Shown here: in pieces, positions 20,451 to 31,945 of the stretch
Layout: every line of letters begins with the position of its first letter
Position numbering within the stretch: position 1 is the stretch's first letter
Origin: Periplaneta americana
Lineage: Eukaryota > Arthropoda > Insecta > Blattodea > Blattidae
DNA: 64,000 bases
Direction: 5' to 3'
NCBI RefSeq assembly: GCF_040183065.1
Contig: NC_091132.1
Location: forward strand, 157,082,102 to 157,146,101
Position numbers and translations under genes: made by a program
The notes under the pieces: model-generated
The model's input: the letters and a program-made list of their open reading frames with translations, nothing else
Database searches by the model: none
What the model was told of the DNA's origin: nothing

Positions 20451-21310
20451 ACAAATCATATGATTAAGAAACTTTAAAATAAATTTATAAGGTTTGCAGT
20501 AGGTTTAGGAAGTACACTTAATTGTGATTTTTAATTTTTTTTTAATATTAGTTTATTAGCCAAACTTCACATATTTGATGTTTATTTCTTGGGATCAGTT
20601 GTTTGTAACTATGCATTAATATCACAAGTCATAAAGACTACTTCATAGTTCCTTTTCCTTCCTCCTCCTTTCCATCCTAGCATCCTCACACTGACTGTTA
20701 CTTGGGAACAAAGTATTATTCCTGTCTTCCCCGCCAACACCTTCAGTATACCAATGCACAAGATTAAGAATATTGGAAAAGTAGAATTTAATGTAGTTTC
20801 AGACGAAATTCGATATGAACGCTAAGAGGTTGTTAATCAAGTAGAAAATGCGCTCAAATATCAAGTCAGATGACTTCTCATTAATACATTATAATATGTA
20901 ACTTACCTACACAACCAAAGCAACTGAACAACCCGGAATATCTATGTGTTTACTAAGGGAGTTTACATTAAAAGGAATGAAAATGTTAAGATGTTCATTG
21001 TAGGGCGGGAGGTTACATATCCATATATTTGTCTTAATCTGGGCCATAATGCATCTTGTTTGTGCAGGAGAAGAGTTCAACAGGACGCACAGGAATGTCG
21101 CAATCGTTCCACGACACAAATTTGGGTATGCGTTCGTTTCTTTATTGATACCAGGTGACCCTGTTTTATGATGTAACAGATATTTTGCAAAGTAGGCCAT
21201 TTGCTGCATATAGCTGCTATTTAGCTGTAAAAGTAGGAAAGATAAAGACATGTGGTATGCAATTAGTTTTTGGAAACAATAATATATACTGTATGTTGTC
21301 AAGATTTTTA
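20451..21310. other. No recognisable gene
   Basis: Unassigned. A 131-codon minus-strand frame (20907-21302) has no domain signature or codon bias and is probably chance. Confidence 0.45.
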
Positions 21311-21410
21311 ATAATTAAGACCTAAATTTTAATTTTTGAATTAATCTAGTAAATTAAAATATAATTAAGACCTAAATTTTAATTTTTGAATTAATCTAGT
21401 AAATTAAAAT
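21311..21410. repeat. Perfect 50-bp tandem duplication
   Basis: Positions 21311-21360 and 21361-21410 are identical at every base (each begins ATAATTAAGACCTAAATTTT). The lack of any difference implies a recent event or a collapsed/expanded assembly. Confidence 0.95.
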
Positions 21411-22122
21411 GTAAAAATATCAGACTAATTCGAATTGCGTACTCTGATATAATTACTTTTAAAAGAATCTAGCATTGGCGGCATCTGGATTTTTTTATAG
21501 AATGTTAGGATACACAGACAATAAGCCTCCCTGTATTCGCGGGTGATGCGTTCTAAGGACTATAATGGATAGCAGCGTAACCTATATACAGGGACATCAT
21601 TTTATTTTTACTTCAATTTTTATTCTACCTGACTTTTTGAATGTACTTCACTCCCACCTATTCTACTAATGAAATTCCAACTGTCTTCTACACAGAACCA
21701 AGGCCGTATATAGTAAACAGTGCTGAGTTAGTGAGTATAGTACGCTCCAGAAATATGTTCGCGTTTTCCAGTGACGAAAGAGCTTCAATATTGAATCATA
21801 TTTTCGCACAGGTACTGTCGTCCGTTTGCCTACGTCGCATCCCAATTTCCCCCACCTGCTCCTGCTCGCCCCTCTGTAAAGGCTAGTGGCTGGGCTGGCT
21901 TAGATCTTTTTTGAAAACATTAATATCTCCTAGGAATTGGACGTCTACGTAATATTATACAACTGTTTAAAATGACTTCAATAAATGGGCCCTGTTAAGT
22001 AATTAACTGTCACGTAATTTCCCCCTTTTCTACGATCCTGTGACATAACCACTTGGACGGACAGTAGATAGCATGTCTGAGTACGAGCCGGAGGCCTAGG
22101 AACAGAAACCAGTACCTGTATG
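21411..22122. other. No recognisable gene; may include mariner 3' flank
   Basis: No coding signature. The right part lies 3' of the mariner stop at 22123 and may include its 3' end. Confidence 0.4.
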
Positions 22123-23280
22123 TCAGAAGTATTGGTCCTGGCTATTGAGGCACTTGTCCCTCTGCGACACAAGGCAGTGAATGGCTGTCTCGTAAAATTC
22201 CCAGGGCTGCGTTGTAAACCAGTTCCGCTGGTATTGCTTGACGTCGTCGTCTGAGGTGAATCGTTTGCCCGTCAGAGCCTTTTTTCGGGGACCAAAAGTG
22301 GCGTAATAGCAGGGAGAGAGGCCTGGACTGTATGGAGGGTGTCCGAGAACCTCCCACTTGAATTTCTGCAATAGTGCCTTGATTGTGTTGGCCGTATGAG
22401 GCCTTGCATTGTCTTTTGACATTAGAGCCTTTTTTAGGGGACGAAAAATGACGTAATCGCAAGGAGAGAGAAGTCTGGACTGTATGGAGGGTGACCAAGA
22501 ACCTCCCACTTGAATTTATGCAATAGTGCCTTGATTGTGTTGGCCGTATGAGGCCTTTCATTGTTTGCCCCTCACAGCCTTTTTTAGGGGACCAAAATGG
22601 CGTAATCGCAGGGAGAGAGGTCTGGACTGTATGGAGGATGACCGAGAACCTCCCACTTGAATTTCTGCAATAGTGCCGTGATTGTGTTGGCCGTATGAGG
22701 CCTTGTATTGTCTTTTGCTGTTAGAGCCTTTTTTAGGGGACCAAAATGGCGTAATCGCAGGGAGAGGTCTGGACTGTACGGAGGATGACCGAGAACCTCC
22801 CACTTGATTTTCTGCAATAGTGGCGTGATTGTGTTGGCCGTATGAGGCCTTGCATTGTCGTTTTTACCCCTCACAGCCTTTTTTATGGGACCAAAAATGG
22901 CGTAATCGCAGAGAGAGAGAGGTTTGGACTGTATAAAGGGTGACCGAGAACCTTCCACTTGAATTTCTGCAAGAGTGCCGTGATTGTGTTGGCCGTATGA
23001 GGCCTTGCATTGTCGTGAAGCAGAATGACCCCACAGGTGAGCTTGCCTGGTCGTTTCGATTTAATCGCTTGGCGAAGTGTGGTCAAGGTTTACGAGTTAC
23101 GCTGGGCATTCACTGTTGTCTTGTGCTGCAGGAAGTCTATCAGAAGAGGGCCGTCTTGGTCAAAGAAGAACATCAGCATAACCTTTTCTGCACGTGTGTG
23201 GATGGTCTCGGATTTTTTTGGTGGTGGTGACCCTGGATGCTTCCATTGCAGACTTTGTCGTTTCGATTCTGGTTCGAAGT
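22123..23280 (-). pseudogene. Mariner transposase with internally amplified catalytic segment
   Basis: The reverse strand reads as a mariner (DD34D-type) transposase. From high to low coordinates it shows HHFEPESKRQS, KVMLMFFFDQDG, LTCGVILLHDNARPHTAN, then LGHPPYSPDLSLCDY, and at the low-coordinate end a C-terminus with NSQDQYF. The part from HDNARPHTAN through PYSPDLS is repeated in tandem (about 22275-23020). Frames shift between repeats, so no protein could be made. The 5' end is lost beyond 23280, where a piece of the same gene lies inverted. Confidence 0.85.
22275..23022 (-). repeat. Five ~150-bp tandem copies of the mariner catalytic region
   Basis: The phrase (G/C)AGCCTTTTTT(A/C)GGGGACC begins copies at about 22275, 22434, 22575, 22724 and 22874 (spacing 159, 141, 149, 150). 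Each copy carries GAACCTCCCACTTGA (or a close variant) and GTGTTGGCCGTATGAGGCCT, which encode the catalytic aspartate block in reverse. Confidence 0.9.
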
Positions 23281-23284
23281 GATG

Positions 23285-23470
23285 ACAACAAGAATTCCTG
23301 CACCACGTGACAACAGTGAATGCCCAGCGTTTCTCGCAAACCTTGCCCACTCTTTGCCAAGCGATGAAATCAAAACGACCAGACAAAATCACCCGAGGGG
23401 TCATTCTGCTCCACGACAATGCAAGGCTTAATACGGCCAACAGAATCACGGCTATCATGCAGCTATCCAG
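23285..23470 (+). pseudogene. Inverted mariner fragment
   Basis: The plus strand reads KSKRPDKITRGVILLHDNAR, matching the minus-strand KSKRPGKLTCGVILLHDNAR encoded at about 23010-23075. Together the two form a long palindrome centred near 23180-23290. The segment ends before a mariner-like terminal phrase, GACTTTTTGAACACTG, near 23550. Confidence 0.75.
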
Positions 23471-23569
23471 CACTTAATGTAAAATAAATAAAAATGTAGT
23501 TTCTGGAAAAGAAAAATAGAATTCATGCGTTTCCCCGTGGGTTGCGAGACTTTTTGAACACTGTACTTT

Positions 23570-24104
23570 CAGTTTCAACTTTGATGTCACATTGTGTTAT
23601 ATCAATACATTTTTAATCTAATGTTATCTTTATATCCTGTAATTAAATTTGTGATTGGCTGTGATATCCTTCTCTGTCTTGGAACGACACTTTCACGTCG
23701 TAGAGAATTACACGTCTACAGTGAGGTCCACAGAAGGCTCATGTTTAATTTCCCAACATCGCACTACATAAAGAGCTGACAATACAGGACAACACATTGA
23801 GAACTGCTTTATGTTCTGACTTGGATTCTAACTCACGAACGAGGCTTCCACATTGTATTGTTTTATCAATTATCAACGTCGAGCTTAGGAAACTCCATGT
23901 TTGTGTTCTTTTCCTGGTTCCGATGGAGCTATTGATCAAACATTAATGGCTGTGTGGAAGAGTGACACACGGAGCAGTATTAAGCTCATTTATTATTGTA
24001 AGGTAAACATTGTGAGAAATGAGGGCGACAAGCGAGCCATATACGAAAACTAAGATGGATTTAACTTAGAAAGCATGATGGAATATTCAGATTGTCAATT
24101 TCTA
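23570..24104. other. No recognisable gene
   Basis: Unassigned spacer; short frames only. Confidence 0.5.
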
Positions 24105-24775
24105 TAAATGAATACAATATAATATTTTATTACTCAGTCAATGATAAATCAATGTAAAATAATGACTTATTTTATAGTCATTAAGTGTATATACATGAAT
24201 TACAAATTGCGAACGTTTTCGCCTATTCAGGCATCCTCAGGCAGAGTTATACAATATCTCAATGTCACATACGTAGCTATTGGTGGTGAGTACTATTTGA
24301 ATTAATGATGTACAAGCCATCTCCATTATTAAAATGTAATATTACAGGTAGTAAACTTAATAATTGTTAAAACCATTTAGTAATTAAACTTCATAATATG
24401 TGGAACTCTTGTTCAGTCCAATGAGTGGTGAATATCTGAAATGTATAAAAAATATGGGAATTTCAAATGTAAATTGTAATCGGATTGGATATTTAAATTG
24501 TTAAAACCATTTAGTAATTAAACTTCATAATATGTGGAACTCTTGTTCAGTCCAATGAGTGGTGAATATCTGAAATGTATAAAAAATATAATGGAAATGG
24601 GAATTTCAAATGTAAATTGTAATGGGATTGGATATTTATTGTATTACTCTGCCTGAATAGGCGAAAACGTTCGCAATTTTGTAATTCATGTATATAAACT
24701 TAATGACTATAAAATAAGCCATTATTTTACATTGATTTGTCATTGACTGAGTAATAAAATATTATATTGTATTAA
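24105..24775. mobile_element. Palindromic element with internal tandem duplication
   Basis: The left arm (about 24112-24250) and right arm (about 24645-24772) are reverse complements over about 130 bp. Both contain GAACGTTTTCGCCTATTCAG or its complement. The interior has two direct copies of a ~140-bp unit starting TTGTTAAAACCATTTAGTAA (24364 and about 24498), differing by a small insertion and a few substitutions. It is non-coding. Confidence 0.8.
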
Positions 24776-26382
24776 TTTAAGATGGATTTCCTCGCCATTC
24801 ATGCCAATGATATGAGATTTGAGTCTTTCGAATTTGAAGAATAATTTGAGTTCTTCAACTGCCTCTAATAAACCTCAGCACAGATTCATAATCCGAAAAT
24901 AGTCCCCAGAAAGGAATCATTGATGTTTCTACTAGCAAGAGACATTGCCAGTCCTGGTGTTTGTGTTACGACCTGCTTAAAAAATGTGTAGAAGTCCTGC
25001 CAGAGGTGACAACTGCATGTCATTCCGTCTGTATCTATGTCGTTTGCTTTCATCACAATTTGCTGGACAGCAACTTCTTGTTTCCATGGTCAGCTAACCA
25101 AGCTGCTCATTTCCAAAACAGATGAAGGCGAACTGATTCGTGCCATCTGTCCCGCTTCTAGCTAACAATTAAGTTTTGTTGTTTTTCTGTAATCATTATG
25201 ATCGCCATGGTCCAAATTTTGAGTAGTAAACTTGTGGACCATGTACCCACTGATACATTATCGTAAGTCATAGTCTATATCAAAATCCGTTAGCACTTAT
25301 TTTCTTCTTTCTATCACATTTATTTGTATTTCTGTCTTCCTCCGTGACATGTTTCACTGTTCACCCAAGCCAGAAATTCAGTCGCGTCATAGATTTAATG
25401 GCTTATTTATTGATCATGCTCCAGTGCCTGCTAGAGCAATCACGTGACGTTGCGTTTGGGGTTGTAGTTGGGAATCCCGTAGCTGTTTGCTGCATTGCGG
25501 ACTTGGCTGTTGACGTATTTGCTACTTTCTTTGCTATCCAGTGTTTGTTACGCATCTTATTGTGTTTCATAGCAAGTGGGGCTGATATTGTTAACTTCTG
25601 TGCGTTTCCTTATTGAAACAATCAAAGGTAAATTTTATTATCCTTCTTAATTACATTTTGTATAGTTACTGTATCTCTTTTTCGCAGTGGCGAGTTACAA
25701 ACCAGATCTGTTGACTTCTCACTCAAACGCCACAAATCTGCCACTCGTTTACTGAGATTCATGATTAGACGTTATCATTGAACATTTGGTAGTTCCCTCA
25801 TATCAGATAATATTTAATTTTTTTCAGTTCATGAAAGATAGCACTTTTTTATTTAGAGATTCATATATTGTCTAAAGATCAACCAATACTATTATTGTTT
25901 TCTCGGCAGACCGTTACACACTTTCAGTAACAGAGAAGAGGAAACAGTCTGAATTTGTACATGAAATATAGGCCTGCTGTATCTCTCAAAATGTAATTAG
26001 TAACATATCTCAGTTCACTTGTAAATTGTTCAGTTTAATTATAGCGTACGTGTGAAATTACTTGAGTACAAGTTCCCATAAAAGCTATTTGTGTGATGCA
26101 GTGAATTCTAGTTCTAGTTTCCTGGATTCGTCAGTTTCGTTGTCTTGGCAGCTTCAGAATTTCCCTGCTCACTTCCTTTCCAATCGTATAACTCTCCACG
26201 TTTCCTTGCAGAGTAAGAATACATATCTGTGGTGAAGTCATATTTTAAGGTATTGTGAGGATTTTCTTTAATATACAGATATAACTCTAAAGCCTAATAT
26301 ATGAACTGTGATCAAGCAAAATTATACGTAGTCTGTACCGGTATATGTCATTATCACAATAGTTATAATTCTACTGTATTGT
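24776..26382. other. No recognisable gene
   Basis: No supported feature. A 90-codon plus-strand frame at 25344-25616 has no recognisable domain and no splice context. Confidence 0.45.
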
Positions 26383-27400
26383 ATGTATGTATGTATTTAT
26401 TTACACTGTAAGTGGGCAAGCACCCGGTGGCAGTGGTATATACAATATAAACAATACACAATAAAATTTACAATACACAATACAATTTTACTACACATAT
26501 ACAATTTTATACACAATACAATTTAACACAATAATAATAAAACATAAATAAAATACCTAATTTTACAATACAACCTACATAATTATGCATAGGTCCTACA
26601 TAAGTTTGAATAGTCTTTCACTTTACTCTCATCTCATTCCCTGTAGTAGCACTATGACGCATTTCACTGACACTTTAGCACACATTTCACTGACACTCTG
26701 TAACACATTTCACTGATACTATAGAACACATTTCATTGATGCTATAAATTATCACTGATTGGAACTGTTCACTGCACTGTAAAACCATAACTTCACTGAC
26801 TCACCTCGCTTCACTGATACAACAGTTCAAATAAGTCAAATAATTACACCCTTATGCATACTTATAAACAGAATTACATTTAAACTAAATATTTCTAGTC
26901 TAAGGCCCTCTTACACGCTATTTTTAAATAATTTACAATTCAAACCAAGGAAGTAAACTCGTCAGGCTAGATAAATACACGTCACCTTAAAAAATTAAAT
27001 GTTGAATGTCACCTTAATTTTAATTTGCACTTTATACACAACTTTTTAAGTTATTCTTGAATCTCTTTAAGGAAGGACAGCCCTCAAAGACCGCTGCAGG
27101 TAGGTCATTCCAATCATTTATAGTTCTATTTAAAAATGAGAATTTACCTACATCCGTTTTCTGTTTCCTACATTTGATTTTAAAATCATGATCGTTCCTA
27201 CCATAGTACGTTGGCTTTTCTAACCGAGCCGTTATGTCTACCCATGCTTTCTGACCTAGATTTGCTCTATACAATGATGTTATTCTAGTTTTCCTACGTC
27301 TGTTTTCCAAAGTTTCCCATTTAAGTTCTTTTATCGTATCATGTCCATCTTCTCTTTTACCTTTAACAAATTAAGCTGCCCTATACTGGATTCTTGCTAA
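26383..27400 (-). pseudogene. LINE 3' fragment: C-terminus of ORF2 and 3' UTR
   Basis: The minus strand from 27400 encodes RIQYRAA, a stop, then VKGKREDGHDTIKELKWETL, ENRRRKTRITSLYRANLG, and FSFLNRTINDWNDLPAAV, followed by KRFKNNL and a stop near 27032. The F-x-x-R-T-x-x-D-W-N-x-L-P motif near the C-terminus is standard for Jockey/CR1-type LINEs. The remaining ~640 bp is a 3' UTR ending in TATGTATGTATG-type repeats (26383-26398 in plus orientation). It is a classic 5'-truncated insertion. Confidence 0.75.
26655..26765. repeat. Short minisatellite in the LINE 3' UTR
   Basis: About four degenerate ~30-bp units with ACATTTCACTGA(C/T)ACT at 26658, 26684, 26707 and 26728. Confidence 0.7.
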
Positions 27401-27576
27401 GGAATTAGTTTGTAGTTATATTTCTAATTTTACAGATATAATAGTGTTTGCTTTTCAATAATGGATATTAGTTTTCTTCTATCATAATTATTTTACTAAA
27501 AGACAGTGGACTGGATTTTGCTGATTTTGTCGTAGTTGTTGCCTGGTTCTTCTTTGATTAAGGCATTTAATGTATG

Positions 27577-27615
<39 letters not shown>

Positions 27616-28856
27616 GTTATTATTATTACACGGTATATACAGCTTATTGAAAGTGTCGACTAATGGTATGTAGACATTCAAATTATTTATTAACAAACTA
27701 TTGGTTGTAGATATGTAGGTCCGTTTATTTATGATAGCGTTGAAGTTTATTTATGCCCTCGTAGTGATAGTTTTTATAAACTAAACACTCTTATAAGATC
27801 TATACTGCGTAAAATGTCGGTATCTATTAAATGTATTGAAGTGGGCACGATTTTTAATTCATATAAGAGCTTCTCAATGGTATCCCATTTCCTTCGAGTC
27901 ATGGTAAACTGCAGCTCATTTCATCAGTGCTAATAACAACTTTTCTTTCAATTCATCAATGCTGATGAACTCATATCGGTATCAAGACTCGTGAATGTGA
28001 AGAATTGCAGATGTCAGTTTTGTGTAGCGCTTGATGGACGATAAGGGCGCGATAAAAAGAAAATAAAAAATGTTGGCACATTTTATAGGCAATGGCTAAT
28101 GTACTTGCCAAAAGATCAAACATAATGCAAATGAAGACGATGCCCTTTCACATAGGCTTATCTAATTAAGAAGAGAAAACTGTATTAAAACACGTCATAT
28201 TTACTTTAAGATTTCATGTAATTTCACATTACGTGACATGGATTTTTCAAATACCATTCTGGACAATCCAAATTAGCTTTTGATGTTAGTACAGGCCTCC
28301 TCGAATGGGACGGTACCTTTATTTTACTATGTCTCGGTAGTTCAGTCGTTTTAGTAAAAATATAACTTTTTACAAAAACTTTTAAGGTTAAAATATGCTT
28401 AAATATTGGTCAATCATAACGTAAATTCAGCATCCCTTTATCTGTGAATTGTTGCACAATTCTTTAATGAATGAAAAATGCCGAATATTCAGAATTTTTG
28501 TAATGTAGTAGAGTTTATTCTCTCTCTGCCAGGAAGAAAAGCATCCATACGAAAGAATATTTTATATTATGAATGATCGAAAGAGAAATTCCTATCAAGC
28601 GGCGTTGAAGTGATGAGAGCTAGCATAAAAGCAAAAACTGTAAGCAAAAATTGTGGCATGAGGTGTGATAGGTTTTATGACAAGATACTGAAAGACCGAA
28701 ATTTGTAACGTAAAGTAAGATGATCTGGAAACACTCAAGATAATGATCGTGGTGAAATGAAGTTCACTCTGTATATCGTCGGTTTCTTAGTAAAAATGAC
28801 CGAGTCACATTGAACGCTTTCAAGCATTAAGAAAATGTAAAACTTATAATTCTGCA
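27401..28856. other. No recognisable gene; (ATT)n at 27580-27618
   Basis: AT-rich spacer with one trinucleotide run. No domain or exon evidence. Confidence 0.5.
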
Positions 28857-28860
28857 TTAA

Positions 28861-30397
28861 CCCTTCTCCGGGCAACCAGGGTCTGTCAGGCCCTGGCACT
28901 ACTATTTTTGTGAATAAAATTAAAACTATAATTTCTACCTACTTGAAATTTCATGACTTTGTTAATTTCTGTGTTTTTTATAGTTAGTGAGAAGGAAAAT
29001 ATTGTAGTATTTTGCACAAATGTTCTAGAACACTTTTACTTCTTTAAAGTGTTAACCGGGCATGCAGGGTCTACTGGACCATAGTGTATTTTATTGGTTT
29101 TTCTCACTTCGTAACGAGATTTCACTCTTACAAACCATTCAGTGATAATCTGACGGCAATGGAGTGTTGGAAAAATTAATTCCGAAGCTCAACAACAATG
29201 ACATTTAAAAAAAATGGACCAATTATACATTATAATAAATATAAATAAGTTAGTGTGAAGTTATGCTAGCCATAATATGGTGTAGTTTATAATAGAAAAA
29301 GTGACAATCTCTCACCTTTACTTTATTTTATATGGGAGTAATTATGGAAAAGCAGAAGAAAGTCAAAGAAACAAAGGTACGGTCTTTAGATGTTACAGTA
29401 TATTTGAATGCATCTTAGTTATGCTGTTATACTGAAGAGTTGTGATTAGGTCAAATATTCTGACAGTCTTAGCGTAAGTACTTGTGTGAAGAATCCATTC
29501 AGGATTTGCTTAGAGAACCTGACCTAAGAAAAGATGATCCAGACGATAACGCCGATAATAGCAAATCTGATCATCACAGTGAAGCATCAGAAGTTAGTAA
29601 TCATCATTTAGAGCCACCATATGACCCTGAAACCCCTCATGATGAGGATCTATCTATCAATGAGAAAAGCAGTTATCACCAATGTGATCCACAAGAGGTT
29701 AGTGTCGATCGTCTAGAACTAGGATATGGGGGGAAGCATTTGTTCAAACTGCTAATTTCTTTGGTAAAGATGGCACCACGTGGAACTCTCAGCCTTTTCC
29801 GACAGGCCGAGCTAGGGCTCACAATATTATCAAAGGGTCAATAAATAAAGTCACTCTTTCACCTGGGAAATCTATTGATGCCTTCAATTTTTATACTGAT
29901 TCAGTTATAAGTGACATAGATAATAATCAAGAGGCTGAGCGGCTGTGTTTAGAAAGAAATGTTGCACACCCATGGAAGTGTTGCATCGACACTGAATTGC
30001 GGCCATTTTTCGGTCTACTAGTAACTGCAGGACACCTCAAAACAAATTACACTAATTATGACATTCCATGGAGCAGCTTGTATGGTGTGCTAGAAATGAG
30101 AAAATCTAAAATTTGTGTAAATGTGTGTGAGTTTTACGACGAAAGTAAAAAAAAAAAAAAAATTGTAGATCATACACTAAACATGTTTCTTTTATTGCAT
30201 GAAAAACCTACTACAATTATATGATTTATGTATATTATCATGGATATTTTGGTCACTATAATAATATTATTATTAAAGAAGATTAATATCGTGTACAGTA
30301 AAATGATTTTCTTCTGTCAATGTATTAAAATGGCATGTGGGTCCGACGGACCCTCCTTGCCCATTAACGTTACAAAAGTAGGTTGCCCGGAGAAGGG
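28861..30397 (+). mobile_element. piggyBac element with TTAA target duplication, internally deleted
   Basis: Both ends carry the 17-bp inverted repeat CCCTTCTCCGGGCAACC (28861-28877 and complement at 30381-30397), bounded by TTAA at 28857-28860 and 30398-30401. CCCT-starting ends with a TTAA duplication are diagnostic for piggyBac. Subterminal copies of a related motif (CCGGGCATGCAGGGTCT at about 29053 and GGTCCGACGGACCCT near 30340) sit just inside. At 1.54 kb it is shorter than an autonomous copy. The encoded transposase is truncated after its N-terminal third. Confidence 0.9.
29482..30110 (+). pseudogene. piggyBac transposase N-terminal part (frameshifted, truncated)
   Basis: An acidic N-terminal region (29482-29740, rich in D, E, S and H) leads into a frameshift near 29765. 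Another frame then continues GKDGTTWNSQPFPTGRARAH, NIIKGS, SIDAFNFYTDSVISD and, after a further shift near 29985, LRPFFGLLVTAG and NYDIPWSSLYG. These match the start of the piggyBac DDE domain (W-x-x-x-P, then F-x-x-x-I, then E-L-x-x-F-x-G-L-L-I). The catalytic aspartates that lie further along are deleted. Confidence 0.8.
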
Positions 30398-30401
30398 TTA
30401 A

Positions 30402-30930
30402 AAACTAATAATATAACACGTTTACCTTCAAAATAACTAATTACACTAGTCAACCAATTTTAACTTTTTGTCTGTTACAGAAATGAAATCTGCTGATTTT
30501 TACTAAATCGACTCTGCTGATTACGAAAATCGCAGCGAAAAATCTGTAGCACGTAAGATTTTTGTGTGACAGAAGGGGAAGTATTTTGGTTTTAAAAAAC
30601 GTTTTCGCGCATTTCAAAATACGTAATTACAACAGTGAAAATAAATAAATTCCTAAGATACAAAATTTATACACAAAATACACTGACGTTTCATAGAAAA
30701 ATAATAATGCTGCATAAATAATAGTTATAATAAGAAAAAGTAGCATTATATTCCTTTTTTTCCCTTCAAAATAGGCTTTCACTTTATTAATTTAAAACTG
30801 GATGAAATGAACTATAAATTTTTAAGGTTTATAAATTAAATTGATGAAAATCTAAAATAAAATAACTTAGAAGCCCTATATTAGAGTAAACAACCATATA
30901 CAGACTTCAAGCTAGATTTTTTAAAAAATA
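30402..30930. other. No recognisable gene
   Basis: AT-rich sequence downstream of the pseudogene on the minus strand. Nothing supported. Confidence 0.5.
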
Positions 30931-31394
30931 TTTTGTTACTTACAGTTATTTTTCCCTCTTGTAGTTTGAGTCACCTTCTCTGAACAAAAACCACAGTAGT
31001 CCCCCATTATACTGGAATCCCACCTTCCTTGATATCGTTGTTCCATCTTGTGTATATCTTGATGGAATCTTTCCCCTTCTTCATCGCTTACAGCTCCTAA
31101 GTTCTCTGGGAAAAAGTCCAGATGGGAATGTAGATGTATTTTCAAAGACATTCGACAACCAAGCTTCTGGTAACTATGCAGGAGTTCTTGTTTAAGCTGT
31201 TGGTAATTGTCAGCTTTATTATTACGTACATAAAAATCCACTAACAACACTTCCAAAGGCATTCCAAGCTTCTAGTTCCTCAACACTTAATTTTTTTCGA
31301 TGCTCTCATCTTTCAAAAGTGCCTAATTTGAGGGCCAACGAAACTTCCCTCTTTCATTTTAGCTTCACTGAGTTTCGGAAACATATTGTTATTG

Positions 31395-31562
31395 CAAGTT
31401 ATCTTGAACTTCCTGAGCGGGGTCAGAGGGGCAGAGGGAAGGAAGCGCATGAGAAAATTTCTTCCCCAATGAGGCCTCGAACCAGCGCGCATTCCATAAC
31501 GCGAGTCTTAAGCAGGATGCCTTAGACCACGACGCCACGGCGCGGGACGATAGCGGTATGGA
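31395..31562 (-). mobile_element. tRNA-derived SINE, family B (partial)
   Basis: The minus strand starts CGCCGTGGCGTCGTGGTCTA and contains GCGCGCTGGTTCGAGGCCTC, then GGGGAAGAAATTTTCTCATG. It matches the first ~110 bp of the complete copy at 58150-58498. The B-box region is GGTTCGAGGCC. It lies within the foreign insert that splits the multicopy-family pseudogene. Confidence 0.85.
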
Positions 31563-31945
31563 TTGTGTACAATTATAAATTAATGTAAATTCAAGTAATA
31601 AGCCTATAAAATATTGTTATAAGAGTATGAAAATATCAGCTGTAGGTGTAAGCCACGTAGGCTTATATAATGTGTAGTAATAGCTGTAGTAACTCCGCCA
31701 TTGCCGATCCTCAGCCCGGATGAGAAAGGAGGAGTGTATACACGATTATATTTAAATACTTACTCATTACAGGTTAATTAAAACCTGCTACGAAACTATG
31801 TTCTCCTCTCAAAACCGGAGTGTCGTGAGATGATGATGTCTGTATTGAACCAAGTTCTTTTGCAGTAGAGAGCCGTAAAGTGAAAGAACCAACGTTTTCT
31901 GAAAAGAGTCACGTTACCCGAGGGAGGGGCATCCTTGCCGTGTCG
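31563..31945. other. Insert splitting the pseudogene, origin unknown
   Basis: Between the conserved body and the C-terminal part of the minus-strand pseudogene. It holds no recognisable coding sequence. Together with the SINE it accounts for the gap in the gene. Confidence 0.45.

Noticed and set aside
20907..21302. 131-codon minus-strand frame
   Set aside because: No domain, no codon bias, no splice sites, and it lies in AT-rich unassigned DNA.
25344..25616. 90-codon plus-strand frame with hydrophobic segments
   Set aside because: The length is not unusual for chance, and I see no signal peptide logic, family motif or exon boundaries.
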